Assembly: GCF_021216655.1 (NCBI RefSeq)
Contig: NZ_CP080437.1
Location: 2,480,001-2,544,000, forward strand
From: Clavibacter michiganensis
Lineage (GTDB): Bacteria > Actinomycetota > Actinomycetes > Actinomycetales > Microbacteriaceae
Reading direction: 5' to 3'
DNA length: 64,000 nucleotides
Position 1 is the first letter of the stretch; every line of letters begins with the position of its first letter. Shown here piece after piece: positions 6,961 through 15,728 of the stretch. The notes beneath the pieces are model-generated. The model saw nothing but the letters and a program-made list of their open reading frames with translations. It did no database searches and was not told the DNA's origin. The position numbers were made by a program, and so were the translations under genes.

Positions 6961-8349
6961 TCACGCCACCCGCGCATCCGCCCCGCGCACCCGCAGCATG
7001 AGCAGCAGCCCCGCGAGCAGCACGATGACGATTCCGATGATCCCGAAGCGCGTGTCGCCCGTGATGGCCACCGCGATGCCGAACAGGCCCGGCGCGAGGA
7101 ACGAGACCGCGCGGCCCGTGGTCGTGTAGAGGCCGAACATCTCGCCCTCGCGGCCGGCGGGGGAGATGCGCGCGAGGAACGTGCGGCTCGACGACTGCAC
7201 GGGTCCCACGAACAGGCAGAGGAACAGGCCCGTCGCCCAGAAGCCGGCCTTGGCGTCGCCGACGGCGAGCACCGCGGATCCGCCGAGGATGAGGCAGAGG
7301 AGCGAGACGAGGATGACGGGCTTCGCGCCGAACCGGTCGTCGAACCAGCCGGCCGCGAAGGTGCCGATGCCGGCGACCACGTTCGCCGCGACGCCGAAGA
7401 GCAGCACCTCGGTGGTCGAGAAGCCGAAGACCTGGGCCGCGATGATCGCCCCGAACGTGAAGACGGCCGCGAGCCCGTCGCGGAACACCGCGCTCGCGAG
7501 CAGGAACACGAGCACGCGCGGCGACTCCCGGTAGAGCTCGGCGATGCGGCGGAACAGCGTGCGGTACGAGTCGACGATGCCCTGCCGCTTCCGGCCCGGG
7601 GTCGCGGGGATCTCGGGCACGCCCACGAGCACGGGGATCGAGAACACGGCGCACCAGATCGCGGCCACGAGGATCGCGATGCGCACGTCGAGCGCGCCGC
7701 CCTCGGCACCCGACGGCAGGCCGAGGAGGCCGGAGGCGCCCGGCGTCCCGAAGTCGAAGAGGAAGAGGCCGAGCAGCAGCGCGAGCAGCACGATCCCGCC
7801 CACGTAGCCCATGCCCCAGCCGAGGCCGGACACGCGGCCGACCGTGCGCGGCGTGCTCACCTGCACGAGCATCGCGTTGTAGTTCACGCTCGCGAACTCG
7901 AAGAACACGTTGCCGGTGGCGAGGAGCACGGCGCCGAGCCAGAGGTAGGAGGGCACGGGCTCGACGAACACCATGCCGAGCATGGCGAGAACGACGATGC
8001 CGGTGTTGATCCCGAGCCAGAGGCGGCGGCGGCCTGACCCGTCGGAGCGCTGCCCGAGCACGGGCGCGAGCACCGCGATGAGGAGGCCGGCGATCGTGAG
8101 CGCGAGCGAGATCACGCCGGAGGTGTCGGCCTTGGCGGCGACGAGCGACGGGTTCCGCGTGTCGTCGCCCGCGGCCGCGACGATCGCGGGATCCACGAAC
8201 AGGCTGCTGGCGAGGTACGTGCTGAAGACGAAGGTGGTGACCACGGCGTTGAAGGCGGCGGATCCCCAGTCCCACAGCGCCCACGCGGCGACCCGTCGGC
8301 GGGGAGGGGCGGCGGGCTCGTCGATGCGTCCGGGCGCGGCGGTGGTCAT
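6961..8349 (-). CDS. MFS transporter, Atg22/UMF1-like
   Basis: 462 residues with about 12 hydrophobic segments. The N-terminus carries the family signature WALWDWGSAAFNAVVTTFVF, and FVEPVPSYLWLG and ATGNVFFEFASVNYNAMLV follow. Bacterial members are thought to export amino acids or small metabolites, but substrates are mostly unknown. ATG 8349 follows an AGG-containing leader. It is transcribed away from the phosphotransferase gene at 8422. Family confident, substrate unknown. Confidence 0.85.
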   Translation of the reverse strand: MTTAAPGRIDEPAAPPRRRVAAWALWDWGSAAFNAVVTTFVFSTYLASSLFVDPAIVAAAGDDTRNPSLVAAKADTSGVISLALTIAGLLIAVLAPVLGQRSDGSGRRRLWLGINTGIVVLAMLGMVFVEPVPSYLWLGAVLLATGNVFFEFASVNYNAMLVQVSTPRTVGRVSGLGWGMGYVGGIVLLALLLGLFLFDFGTPGASGLLGLPSGAEGGALDVRIAILVAAIWCAVFSIPVLVGVPEIPATPGRKRQGIVDSYRTLFRRIAELYRESPRVLVFLLASAVFRDGLAAVFTFGAIIAAQVFGFSTTEVLLFGVAANVVAGIGTFAAGWFDDRFGAKPVILVSLLCLILGGSAVLAVGDAKAGFWATGLFLCLFVGPVQSSSRTFLARISPAGREGEMFGLYTTTGRAVSFLAPGLFGIAVAITGDTRFGIIGIVIVLLAGLLLMLRVRGADARVA

Positions 8350-8421
8350 GGTCGCAACCTAGTCGGTGGACGTGTCGCGGCCGGGTCGCGAGCCGATCGG
8401 GCCCGCCCCTACGCTGGCCCG

Positions 8422-9168
8422 ATGGACGGACCCCTCGAAGGCGGCAACATGAACCGCGTCGATCGCGAGGGCGACACCGTCACCCGAGACGCCGGCCCGT
8501 GGACCCCGACCGTGCACCGCTGGCTCCGGCACCTCGCGCTCGCGGGCGTCGAGGGGATCCCGCAGCCGCTCGGCATCGAGGGCGGTCGCGAGCGGCTGAC
8601 GTTCATGCACGGCGACGTGCCCGTCTACCCGCTGCCGCGCTGGATCTGGGCCGACGACGTGCTCGTCCAGGCCGGCCGCCGCCTCCGCGAGCTCCACGAC
8701 GCGAGCATCGGCTTCATGCTGGGCGGCTCCGTCTGGCAGTCGGAGGTCAAGGTGCCCGCCGAGGTGATCTGCCACAACGACTTCGCGCCGCACAACCTCG
8801 TCTTCGCCGACGGCCGGCTCGTGGGCGTGATCGACATGGACATGGCCTCGCCCGGCCCGCGCATCTGGGACATCGCGTACCTCGCCACGCGCGCGGTGCC
8901 GCTGTCCGGTTCCGCGCAGGATGGCGCGCCCGGCATGGACGACGCCCGCCGCCGTGTCGAGCTGCTCCTCGACGCGTACGGATCCGACGCGACCTGGGCC
9001 GACGTGCTGCGGATCACGATCCTGCGCCTCCACGACCTCGCCGGGATCTCGCTCGCGAAGGCCGACGAGCTCGGCAAGCCGCACCTCCGCGCCGACGCCG
9101 CGTGCTACTCCGCCGACGCCGCGTCCCTCCGCGGGATCCTCGACGCCGAGCGCGCGCACCCGGCGTGA
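8422..9168 (+). CDS. APH-fold phosphotransferase
   Basis: 248 residues with the aminoglycoside phosphotransferase/choline kinase fold. The catalytic loop is VICHNDFAPHNLVFADGRLV (HND with the catalytic Asp) and the metal site is VIDMDMASPGPRIWDIAYL. The N-terminal lobe is short (TVTRDAGPWTPTVHRWLRHL). The substrate is unknown; many such proteins phosphorylate small alcohols or sugars rather than antibiotics. The start ATG lies six bases after TACGCT (8410-8415) and has no Shine-Dalgarno site, so the mRNA is probably leaderless. Confidence 0.82.
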   Translation: MDGPLEGGNMNRVDREGDTVTRDAGPWTPTVHRWLRHLALAGVEGIPQPLGIEGGRERLTFMHGDVPVYPLPRWIWADDVLVQAGRRLRELHDASIGFMLGGSVWQSEVKVPAEVICHNDFAPHNLVFADGRLVGVIDMDMASPGPRIWDIAYLATRAVPLSGSAQDGAPGMDDARRRVELLLDAYGSDATWADVLRITILRLHDLAGISLAKADELGKPHLRADAACYSADAASLRGILDAERAHPA

Positions 9169-9172
9169 CGGC

Positions 9173-9574
9173 TCAGCCCCGCGCGACCCGCCCCGCCACC
9201 TCCCGCAGCACGTCCGCGTCCTCGTAGGCCAGCTCCATCCCGATCGCCTCGGCCACCGGGAACCACGCGACGCGCTGCCCCTCGGTGAGCCGGATGTCCT
9301 CCGCCGCCACGTCGAGCGGCGCGGTGAACGTGTGCTCGATCCCGTAGGAGCGCGTGCGCGTCATGAGGTGCGCGACCTCGGCCGGCGCGATCCGCACGCC
9401 CAGCTCCTCCTCGACCTCCCGCACGATGCACGCGAGCGGCGTCTCGCCCGGCTCGAGCATGCCGCCCGGGATCGCCCACATGCCGGGGAAGGGGATGGTC
9501 GGGATGTCGTCGCGCAGCTGCAGCAGGATCCGCCCCGCCGCGTCCACGAGCACCACCTGGCAGCCCTCGCTCAC
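9173..9574 (-). CDS. Nudix hydrolase
   Basis: 133 residues. The Nudix box is complete at about residues 37-59 (GGMLEPGETPLACIVREV, then EEELG), so Mg-dependent pyrophosphohydrolase activity on a nucleoside diphosphate derivative is expected. The substrate cannot be told from sequence. GTG 9574 overlaps the stop of the MarR gene (GTGA, 9571-9574), so it is translationally coupled to that regulator. The longer open frame upstream is the shadow of the MarR gene. Confidence 0.88.
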   Translation of the reverse strand: MSEGCQVVLVDAAGRILLQLRDDIPTIPFPGMWAIPGGMLEPGETPLACIVREVEEELGVRIAPAEVAHLMTRTRSYGIEHTFTAPLDVAAEDIRLTEGQRVAWFPVAEAIGMELAYEDADVLREVAGRVARG

Positions 9575-10065
9575 GCGGTCGCGGTCGCGTCGGGGCCGTC
9601 GATGGTGTGCGCCGTCATCGCGATCGCGGCGCGCGCGATGTCCTCGGCCGTCTCCTCCGTGCCGAGCGCGGGGGAGGCCCGCAGCGCCACGGCTGCCGCC
9701 GTGCGGTAGTCGGCCTCCATGCGCGCGAGGGTCTTCCGGCCCGCGGCCGTGAGCTCGAGGAAGACGCTGCGGCGGTCCTTCGGGTTCGGCACGCGGTCCA
9801 GGTGCCCGGCGCCGACCAGCCGGTCGATCACGGCGGTCACCGCGCCCGTGCCCATGGAGATCTCCGAGGCGAGCAGCTTGGGGGTCATGCGGCCGAGGTC
9901 GCCGACCACGCTGATCACCGTCAGGTCGGTCACGTTGACGCCGATGTCCTGCGCGATGCGCGTGCGCAGATGGCGCTGCGCGGTCTCGATCATGTGCAGC
10001 GCGTTGGCGAGGGCATCCACGGCCGCGGCATCGTCGCGGCGGCGGGCGGTTCTCTCCGGGGTCAT
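9571..10065 (-). CDS. MarR-family transcriptional regulator
   Basis: 164 residues with a winged helix-turn-helix. The central part reads LGRMTPKLLASEISMGTGAV, then TAVIDRLVGAGHLDRVPNPK, then DRRSVFLELTAAGRKTLARM, the recognition helix and wing typical of MarR. Such proteins are dimeric repressors responding to small ligands. It is cotranscribed with the Nudix gene. The promoter would lie in 10066-10170; I did not find a clear MarR palindrome there. Confidence 0.88.
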   Translation of the reverse strand: MTPERTARRRDDAAAVDALANALHMIETAQRHLRTRIAQDIGVNVTDLTVISVVGDLGRMTPKLLASEISMGTGAVTAVIDRLVGAGHLDRVPNPKDRRSVFLELTAAGRKTLARMEADYRTAAAVALRASPALGTEETAEDIARAAIAMTAHTIDGPDATATA

Positions 10066-10177
10066 CTCGGGTGTCCCTGCGTCGGTGGATCCGGCGGATC
10101 CGTGGGCGGTCCAGCGACTGTAACGCGCCGTGGCGGCCGCGATCCCCTCGGCGAACGGGTGCCCCCCCGCAGTGGGG

Positions 10178-10219
10178 GGATTGCGCGCAATCCGAGTAGC
10201 TGTATATTCGAGTTACTCG
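10178..10219 (+). promoter_or_regulatory. Promoter and palindromes of the first SipW/TasA operon
   Basis: A perfect 16-bp palindrome GGATTGCGCGCAATCC (10178-10193) contains a -35-like TTGCGC. TATATT at 10203-10208 is a strong -10, 16 bases downstream. CGAGTA (10193-10198) and TACTCG (10214-10219) form a second inverted repeat around the -10. Just upstream is CCCCCC-gcagt-GGGGGG (10163-10179). The layout suggests a repressor binding over the promoter. Confidence 0.55.
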
Positions 10220-10294
10220 CACAGCGAGCCACCGAGCTCCCACCCCAGGGGCTCACCCAGCCCCTTACCTCCCCGAGACACCCGGAGTCAGACC

Positions 10295-10960
10295 ATGTCG
10301 CACCACATCGCCGCCGCCAAGACCAAGCGCGTCCGCTTCGCCCCCCTCGCCATCGCCGGCGGCGTCGCCGCCGCCGTCCTCCTCTCCGTCTCGATGTCCG
10401 GCACGCTGTCGGGCTTCGTCGCCTCGATCACCAACGACACCAACACGGCGGCCTCCGGCTCGCTCGTCATGCAGGAGTCGCAGGCCGGCGCCACCGGCGC
10501 CCCGACCGTCACCTGCCTCAGCACGAGCGCGACGTCCGGCGTCGACTCCAACGCCGCCACCTGCTCCACCATCAACAAGTTCGGCGGCTCGACCACGATG
10601 ACCCCCGGCCAGACGGTCACGAGCGTCGTGAACATCAAGAACGTGGGCACCTCCAAGGCCTCGACCTTCACGCTGACCCCCGGCGCCGCCTGCACGCAGA
10701 CCAAGAACGGCACCGTCAACGGCTCGGCCACCGACTTCTGCGCCAAGCTCAACGTCGTCATCACCGCGGCCGGCAGCGCCACCCCCGTCTACTCAGGCAC
10801 CGCCGCGGCCCTCGCCGGATCCTCCGCCAAGACGCTGACCGCGCTCGCCGCCAACGGCAGCACGGACTTCACCTTCGCCGTCACGCTCGACGCCTCGGCC
10901 GGCAACACGTACCAGGGCCTCGGCGCCTCGCTGCCCCTCACCTGGACCTTCGCCGCCTAG
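10295..10960 (+). CDS. TasA/camelysin-like secreted protein (SipW substrate)
   Basis: 221 residues. N-terminal signal with a membrane segment (about 16-36) ends in SGTLSGFVASITNDTNTAAS, the pattern of SipW-dependent exported proteins. The mature part is rich in Thr/Ser/Ala, has paired cysteines, and contains VTSVVNIKNVGTSKASTFTL, as in TasA-type fibre or coat proteins. ATG 10295 has GGAG upstream. A SipW-type peptidase follows 81 bases later, which should be its processing enzyme. The motif xAxITNxxNTAAS is shared with the LamG protein at 12019. Confidence 0.78.
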   Translation: MSHHIAAAKTKRVRFAPLAIAGGVAAAVLLSVSMSGTLSGFVASITNDTNTAASGSLVMQESQAGATGAPTVTCLSTSATSGVDSNAATCSTINKFGGSTTMTPGQTVTSVVNIKNVGTSKASTFTLTPGAACTQTKNGTVNGSATDFCAKLNVVITAAGSATPVYSGTAAALAGSSAKTLTALAANGSTDFTFAVTLDASAGNTYQGLGASLPLTWTFAA

Positions 10961-11041
10961 CCCAGTCCGCCAGCCCCCCAGCTGGATCCCCCGCGGGGCC
11001 GCCGAGAGGCGGCCCCGCACCCCTCGACCCGGGAGGTGCCC

Positions 11042-12022
11042 ATGACCGACATCCAGGACCGCGCGACCGGCTCCGCGATCGCCGCCCTCGAGCTCGACCT
11101 CATCGAGCTGGACCTCGTCACGGAGGAGGCGGACCTCGACCCCGCCTCCCCCGTCCTCCCCGTGCGCGGCGCGACCCGACGCGCCGCGCGCACCTCCCGC
11201 ACGATCCGCCGCCGCACCGTCCTGATGTGGGCGGCCACCGTCCTCCTCACCGCCCTCGTCGCGGTGACGCTCCTCTTCCAGGCGTCCGGCGGCCGCTGGT
11301 TCGTCGTGCAGACGCCGTCGATGGGCACCACGGCCCCCGTCGGCACCCTGCTGCTCACGACCCCCGTCCTCCTCGAGGACCTGCACGTCGGCGACGTCGT
11401 CAGCTTCCACCCCTCCACCACGCCGGACGAGACCTACACGCACCGCGTCATCGCGGTCGACGCCGACGGGATCACCACCCGGGGCGACATCAACGGCGCC
11501 GTGGATCCGTGGAAGACCGACCAGGCGCACCTCGTCGGCGAGGCCACGACGATCCTCCCCGGCTTCGGCTGGCTCGCGAAGGGCGTGCCGCTGCTGCTCG
11601 CCGGCCTCGTCATCGTCATGGTGCTCACCCGTCCCATCGGCTCGCCGACGCACCGCGCCTCCCTGCGCATGCTCGGCGGCGCGCTCGTCGCGGCGCTCAC
11701 GGTCTTCCTGCTCAAGCCTTTCGTCGGCCTCGTGGTGCTCGACGCCGCGACCCGCGGCGACGACGTCGAGGCGACCGTCGTGTCGACCGGCATGCTCCCC
11801 ATCCGCATCGCGGCCGAGGGCGGCACCCACACCACGCTCGCCGCCGGCCAGGTCGGCACGATCACCGCGCCCGCGGCCGAGGCGGGCCGCTTCCACGACG
11901 TGACGTCCACGCTCGACCTGCCGCTCTGGGGCTGGATCCTCTTCTTCGGCCTCTGCGCGCTCCCCCTCCTCTGCACGCTCGTCGTCGGCCTGCCCGCCGA
12001 GCGCGAGGAGCGCCGCGCATGA
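11042..12022 (+). CDS. SipW-type signal peptidase I
   Basis: 326 residues with the ER-type Ser/His signal peptidase core. The first membrane segment is at about 60-80 (VLMWAATVLLTALVAVTLLF). The catalytic Ser is in FVVQTPSMGTTAPVGTLLL and the catalytic His in DETYTHRVIAV, where bacterial LepB-type enzymes have Lys. GDINGAVDPWKTDQ matches the conserved GDxN box. The extra C-terminal half has two more hydrophobic segments and an extracytoplasmic domain. ATG 11042 has GGGAGG five bases upstream. It lies between its two presumed substrates. Confidence 0.88.
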   Translation: MTDIQDRATGSAIAALELDLIELDLVTEEADLDPASPVLPVRGATRRAARTSRTIRRRTVLMWAATVLLTALVAVTLLFQASGGRWFVVQTPSMGTTAPVGTLLLTTPVLLEDLHVGDVVSFHPSTTPDETYTHRVIAVDADGITTRGDINGAVDPWKTDQAHLVGEATTILPGFGWLAKGVPLLLAGLVIVMVLTRPIGSPTHRASLRMLGGALVAALTVFLLKPFVGLVVLDAATRGDDVEATVVSTGMLPIRIAAEGGTHTTLAAGQVGTITAPAAEAGRFHDVTSTLDLPLWGWILFFGLCALPLLCTLVVGLPAEREERRA

Positions 12023-12861
12023 CCGTCGCCGCCCGCGTCGCCGCGATCGCCGCCTCCGTCTCCGCGGTCGCCCTCGGCGCCGTCCTCCTCCTCGCGCCCG
12101 GCACGAGCGGCGCGTACACCGCCGCCATCACCAACTCGAACAACACCGCGGCGTCGTCCGCGGCCTTCTTCACCTGCTCGAGCGCCTTCGCGGCCGACAA
12201 GGCCAACGCGCTGTTCGCCTACCCGCTCAACGAGGCGACCGGATCCACGACCGCCGTCGACGCCGCCACCGGCTCCAACCCGGGCACGTACCGCGGCGGC
12301 ATGACGAGCGACACGACGAGCAGCCGGGCCTGCTCGCGCGACACAGGCGGCGCCTACGTCCTCGACGGCAGCGACTCCGTCACGAACGCGCTGCAGGCCC
12401 AGGGCCCGGCGACGTTCAGCACCGAGGTGTGGTTCAAGACCACCGTGAAGGGCGGCAAGCTCATCGGCTTCGGCAACTCGCAGGCCGGATCCTCGTCGGC
12501 CTACGACCGCCACACCTACGTCTCCACGACGGGCCAGCTGTCCTTCGGCACCTACAACGGCGGCTACCAGACGATCACGAGCTCCGCCAACGTCGCCGAC
12601 GGCGCCTGGCATCACGTGGTCGCCACGATGTCGCCCAGCACGGGCATGACCCTGTACCTCGATGGCGCCCGCGTCGCCCAGAACACGGGCTTCACCGCCC
12701 CGGAGAGCAACAGCGGCTACTGGCGGATCGGCTACGACAACACGTCGGGGTGGCCGAACGCGGGATCCGCCTACTTCGTCGGCAGCATGCGCTTCGCGGC
12801 CGTGTACAAGACGGCCCTCACCGCGACGCAGGTCCAGAACCACTACAACGCCGGCCGCTGA
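12019..12861 (+). CDS. Secreted LamG/concanavalin-like protein
   Basis: 280 residues. The signal (about 1-36) ends in SGAYTAAITNSNNTAASSAA, nearly the same motif as in the TasA-like protein of this operon. The rest is a LamG-like jelly roll (about 60-280): FSTEVWFKTTVKGGKLIGFG, DGAWHHVVATMSPSTGMTLY, and LDGARVAQNTG. These domains bind carbohydrates or proteins. The ATG overlaps the SipW stop (ATGA), so expression is coupled. It is probably the second SipW substrate and a decorating or adhesive subunit of a surface fibre. That role is inference. Confidence 0.78.
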   Translation: MTVAARVAAIAASVSAVALGAVLLLAPGTSGAYTAAITNSNNTAASSAAFFTCSSAFAADKANALFAYPLNEATGSTTAVDAATGSNPGTYRGGMTSDTTSSRACSRDTGGAYVLDGSDSVTNALQAQGPATFSTEVWFKTTVKGGKLIGFGNSQAGSSSAYDRHTYVSTTGQLSFGTYNGGYQTITSSANVADGAWHHVVATMSPSTGMTLYLDGARVAQNTGFTAPESNSGYWRIGYDNTSGWPNAGSAYFVGSMRFAAVYKTALTATQVQNHYNAGR

Positions 12862-12864
12862 CGC

Positions 12865-12898
12865 GACGACGGGACGGTCGCATGACCGTCCCGTCGTC
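12865..12898. terminator. Bidirectional terminator
   Basis: Perfect 15-bp stem (GACGACGGGACGGTC, 12865-12879, with 12884-12898) and a four-base loop GCAT, between the convergent LamG and SnoaL-like genes. It can serve both strands. Confidence 0.85.
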
Positions 12899-12913
12899 CG
12901 TGCGAGCGGTGGA

Positions 12914-13897
12914 TCAGCTCGCGGGCACCACGTCCCAGTGCTCGCGGATGAGGCCGCCGTCGACCCGGAAGATGTCGGCGGCGAGGAACGGGTCGTCCGC
13001 CTTCGCGCCGACCGGCTGCGAGAAGGTCCAGACGAGGTCGTCGTCGGCGATGGAGATGACCGACTGCTGCGCCGGGAACTGCGCGCCCCCGGAGAAGAAG
13101 GCCTTGAGCGCCGCCGTGCCGTTCGCGGCGACCGTGTTGTGCTGCAGGTACGCCGGGTCGAACGAGCGGTCGAGCACGCTGGCGTCGTGATCACGGAAGA
13201 GCGTGTCGTAGGCGCCCACGGCCAGCTGCCGGTTCGCCTCCTCCTGCTGCTCGGTCAGCTCGGGCGCGTCGGCCTCGCCCTGGTAGAGGTCGCTGAACAT
13301 CGTGTTCGTGTTGCCGCTCGCGGGCTTGCCCTGCGGGATCGGCTGGTCGAACGTCCAGCGCGCGGTGACCTTGCCGTCCGCGAGGCGGAAGAGGTCGACC
13401 GCGGCCTCGCCGGTGCGCTCGTCGTCGGGGTTCGAGGCGACCTGCCAGTGCACGGCCACGAGGTCGCCGTCGGCGGCGATGTGCTTGATCACGGCATGCG
13501 CGCCGGGCACCCGCTGGTGCGCCATGGCGAACTCGTCGAGCACGCCGCTCGGGCCGGCCTTCGCCCCGACGCCGTTCGCGGTCGAGTCGGGGGCGACGGC
13601 CGCCAGCACGGCGGCCTGCGCGCCGGCGGAGGCGGGATCCGGGAACGCCGCGGTGAAGAGGGTCGAGATGATGGTCGCGTTCCGGTCCTCCGTGTCGGAG
13701 TCCGCGCGGTCGGCCGTGGTGCCGCCGTCGCCCGCCGCGCTGGGAGCGGTGGTGGCGACGGCGGTGGTCGCGTCGGGGGTGGTGTCGGAGGCGGCCGAGG
13801 CTGCGCCGGGAGCGGAGCATCCGGCCAGGACGACCACGCCGGCGAGGGCGGCGGTGCCGCAGGCGAGCAGGGAGACGGGGATTCGTTGAACGCTCAT
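12914..13897 (-). CDS. Lipoprotein with two SnoaL-like domains
   Basis: 327 residues. A lipoprotein signal ends at VVVLAGCS, with Cys at about 27. After a Thr/Ala linker come two NTF2/SnoaL-type domains. The first is at about 70-185 (VLDEFAMAHQRVPGAHAVIK, then DLVAVHWQVASNPDDERTG) and the second at about 200-327 (DTLFRDHDASVLDRSFDPAY, LQHNTVAANG, DDDLVWTFSQPVG). Tandem domains suggest an internal dimer. Function unknown; catalytic and ligand-binding members both occur in this superfamily. The lipid anchor places it outside the membrane next to the TasA/SipW clusters. Confidence 0.75.
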   Translation of the reverse strand: MSVQRIPVSLLACGTAALAGVVVLAGCSAPGAASAASDTTPDATTAVATTAPSAAGDGGTTADRADSDTEDRNATIISTLFTAAFPDPASAGAQAAVLAAVAPDSTANGVGAKAGPSGVLDEFAMAHQRVPGAHAVIKHIAADGDLVAVHWQVASNPDDERTGEAAVDLFRLADGKVTARWTFDQPIPQGKPASGNTNTMFSDLYQGEADAPELTEQQEEANRQLAVGAYDTLFRDHDASVLDRSFDPAYLQHNTVAANGTAALKAFFSGGAQFPAQQSVISIADDDLVWTFSQPVGAKADDPFLAADIFRVDGGLIREHWDVVPAS

Positions 13898-14265
13898 GCA
13901 CGTACGATGCGACCCGCGGCTGGGAGCCTCCGATGTGCATGGATGCGGCGCTCGCGGGCTTCTCCTGCTACGTCACGCTCGCCGTGCGTCATCCGGTCAC
14001 GGCCGTGCGGGTCGGCCCGCCCGCCCGATCGCCCCTCCGTTCCGAAGCCCATGCGCCGGGTCCGAGTCACCTGGCAGGGGCCTCCTCGTTGCGCATGCGA
14101 GGGGGCTTCCCTGCGTCCGGGGCCGGGATCCGCCCGCGTGCACGTCGTCTCGCGCGCCGCCGTCGCCGACCCGCCGTCGACCGGCGGGCGCACGACGAAC
14201 GGCCCGGCGTCGTGGGCCGGGCCGTTCGTGGTGGTGCTGTCCCGGAGTCGAGCCCGGGGTGGGTG
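13898..14265. other. Intergenic stretch with a terminator
   Basis: 368 bases between two minus-strand lipoprotein genes. Only the hairpin at 14195-14229 stands out. Overlapping open frames here are on the opposite strand to neighbours and read as low-complexity Arg/Ala, so I call none. Confidence 0.6.
14195..14229 (-). terminator. Hairpin terminator of the lipoprotein gene
   Basis: Perfect 14-bp inverted repeat (ACGAACGGCCCGGC at 14195-14208 with 14216-14229), seven-base loop, 37 bases past the stop of the gene at 14266. No T run. Confidence 0.75.
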
Positions 14266-14958
14266 CTACTTGGTGTTGACGGTGATCTTGGCGATGCCGA
14301 CGACGAGCTGGTCGGTGACCGCGGTCGTGCCGAACGTGCTGTTCAGGAGGCTGGCGGCGTCGGGGCTGACCTTGACCGTGGTGCCCTCGAGGACGGCGTT
14401 GTCGCCCTCCATCTGGAGGGGCTTCAGGGTCGTGCCGTCGAGGTTGAAGATGTAGACGTCCTTCATGACCTCGCCGTCGCCGACCTGGACCGAGCCGGTG
14501 AGGCGGCTGGTGCCGGGGTCGATGACGAAGTCGGTGAGCTTCACGACGGTCGAGCCGGCGGTGAGGCTGATGCCGGAGCCGGCGTGGTCGATCTCGCCCT
14601 GGACGTAGGGGCGGTAGGACTGCTCGGGGTCGAAGTACTTCACGTTGCCGCCGGTGATGGGGAACGCGAGGGTGCCGGTGGAGCCGTCGAGGGTCGCGGT
14701 GCCGATGACGCCGGGGGTCAGGCCCAGGGTCGTGAGGGCGCCGGTGAAGCCCGAGTCGAGGGTGACCTGGGTGTCGACGCCGGTCAGGGTCGGGATCGTC
14801 GCGAGCGGCGTGGGGTTGGCCTCGGTCGTCGCGGTCGCGGACGGGGCGGACGACGCGGAGGACGAGGGGCTCTCGGCGGGGGTCGAGCAGGCCGCGAGGC
14901 CGACGACGAGGAAGCCCGCGGTGGCGAGGCCGAAGACGGACTTGGTGAGGTTGCGCAT
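14266..14958 (-). CDS. Lipoprotein of unknown function
   Basis: 230 residues. Lipobox LVVGLAACS (Cys at about 24) then a Ser/Thr/Ala linker to about 55. The remaining domain is beta-rich: VDTQVTLDSGFTGALTTLGL, FPITGGNVKYFDPEQSYRPY, VKLTDFVIDPGTSRLTGSV, and an ending VVGIAKITVNTK. LTDFVIDPGTSRLTG weakly recalls HtaA or CHRD-like modules, but I cannot name a family. ATG 14958 has AAAGGA eight bases upstream. It could be the last gene of the second TasA/SipW operon (125-base gap) or separate. Confidence 0.72.
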   Translation of the reverse strand: MRNLTKSVFGLATAGFLVVGLAACSTPAESPSSSASSAPSATATTEANPTPLATIPTLTGVDTQVTLDSGFTGALTTLGLTPGVIGTATLDGSTGTLAFPITGGNVKYFDPEQSYRPYVQGEIDHAGSGISLTAGSTVVKLTDFVIDPGTSRLTGSVQVGDGEVMKDVYIFNLDGTTLKPLQMEGDNAVLEGTTVKVSPDAASLLNSTFGTTAVTDQLVVGIAKITVNTK

Positions 14959-15083
14959 GATGGATCCTTTGTTCTCAGGGCGGCCGACGTGGTCGCCGGT
15001 TGGAGTCGGATGGTGCTTCGGTGCCCGTCGCCGGGCCGATGGGTCCCGTGATGCTTTCGTGACCCTGGGCGTCCCGATCGGGG

Positions 15084-15728
15084 TCAGCGCTGCTGCCCCG
15101 GGCGCTGGTTGCCGTCGACGCGGAGGGTCACGGATCCGGTGACGTCCTGCGCCCCGGTGGGCGCCGAGGCGGCCAGCCGCACGGTGAGGCGCAGGTGGTC
15201 CCGACCGCCGACCGCGCGGGCGGGGGATCCCGGCAGCGCGACGCGTCCGACGACGGGGCGGTCGGCCACCACCGAGGTGATCGTGCCCGAGCAGGTGGCG
15301 GTGCCGGGCGCGCCGGTCCACGCGACCGTGCAGCGGTCGAACGCCACCTGTAGGCCGTCGGACGTGCTCGCCACGGCCGTGCCGCCGAGCGTGACCATGA
15401 GCTCCGACGCCCGGACGGTGCCGGTGTTCGCGAGGTCCACGAGCCGCACCTGGGCGTCACCCGGCCGCAGCCCGGTGATGGGGACGGCGAGCTGATCCGC
15501 TCCGCCGCCGCCCCAGTCGAGCTCGACGGCGCCCGCCCGCACGGTGACCCGCGACGTGGCGCGGTCGGCGAACACGGCGTACGCGGTGCCGGCGCCCGCG
15601 AGGGCGAGGGTCACCGCGATCGCGGTGACGAGCAGGGTCCGGCGGCGGCGGACCGGGCGGCGGGCGGCGCGACGGCCGTGCGGCACGGGGCGGGCGGGAG
15701 CGTCGGGCGCGGCGCGATGGCGGGGCAT
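15084..15728 (-). CDS. TasA/camelysin-like secreted protein
   Basis: 214 residues. A long basic N-terminus (RRAARRPVRRRR) leads into a membrane segment (about 32-50) and AGAGTAYAVFADRATSRVTV, the SipW-type cleavage region followed by RAGAVELDW. The mature part has PITGLRPGDAQVRLVDLANT, as in TasA family proteins, one disulfide pair (RCTVAW and TATCSG), and a beta-rich end. Its ATG overlaps the stop of the signal peptidase gene by one base (TGATG), so the two are coupled. Probably a minor fibre subunit or anchor cut by that peptidase. Confidence 0.75.
   Translation of the reverse strand: MPRHRAAPDAPARPVPHGRRAARRPVRRRRTLLVTAIAVTLALAGAGTAYAVFADRATSRVTVRAGAVELDWGGGGADQLAVPITGLRPGDAQVRLVDLANTGTVRASELMVTLGGTAVASTSDGLQVAFDRCTVAWTGAPGTATCSGTITSVVADRPVVGRVALPGSPARAVGGRDHLRLTVRLAASAPTGAQDVTGSVTLRVDGNQRPGQQR

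Noticed and set aside
8422..9168. Antibiotic-resistance aminoglycoside kinase
   Set aside because: The fold is APH-like, but nothing in the sequence or context indicates an antibiotic substrate.
9607..12861. 1084-codon plus-strand frame
   Set aside because: Antisense of MarR and out-of-frame reading of the TasA/SipW genes; only the LamG gene from 12019 is real.
13933..15051. Plus-strand frames across the lipoprotein gene
   Set aside because: Val/Gly/Asp repeats mirroring the real lipoprotein on the minus strand.
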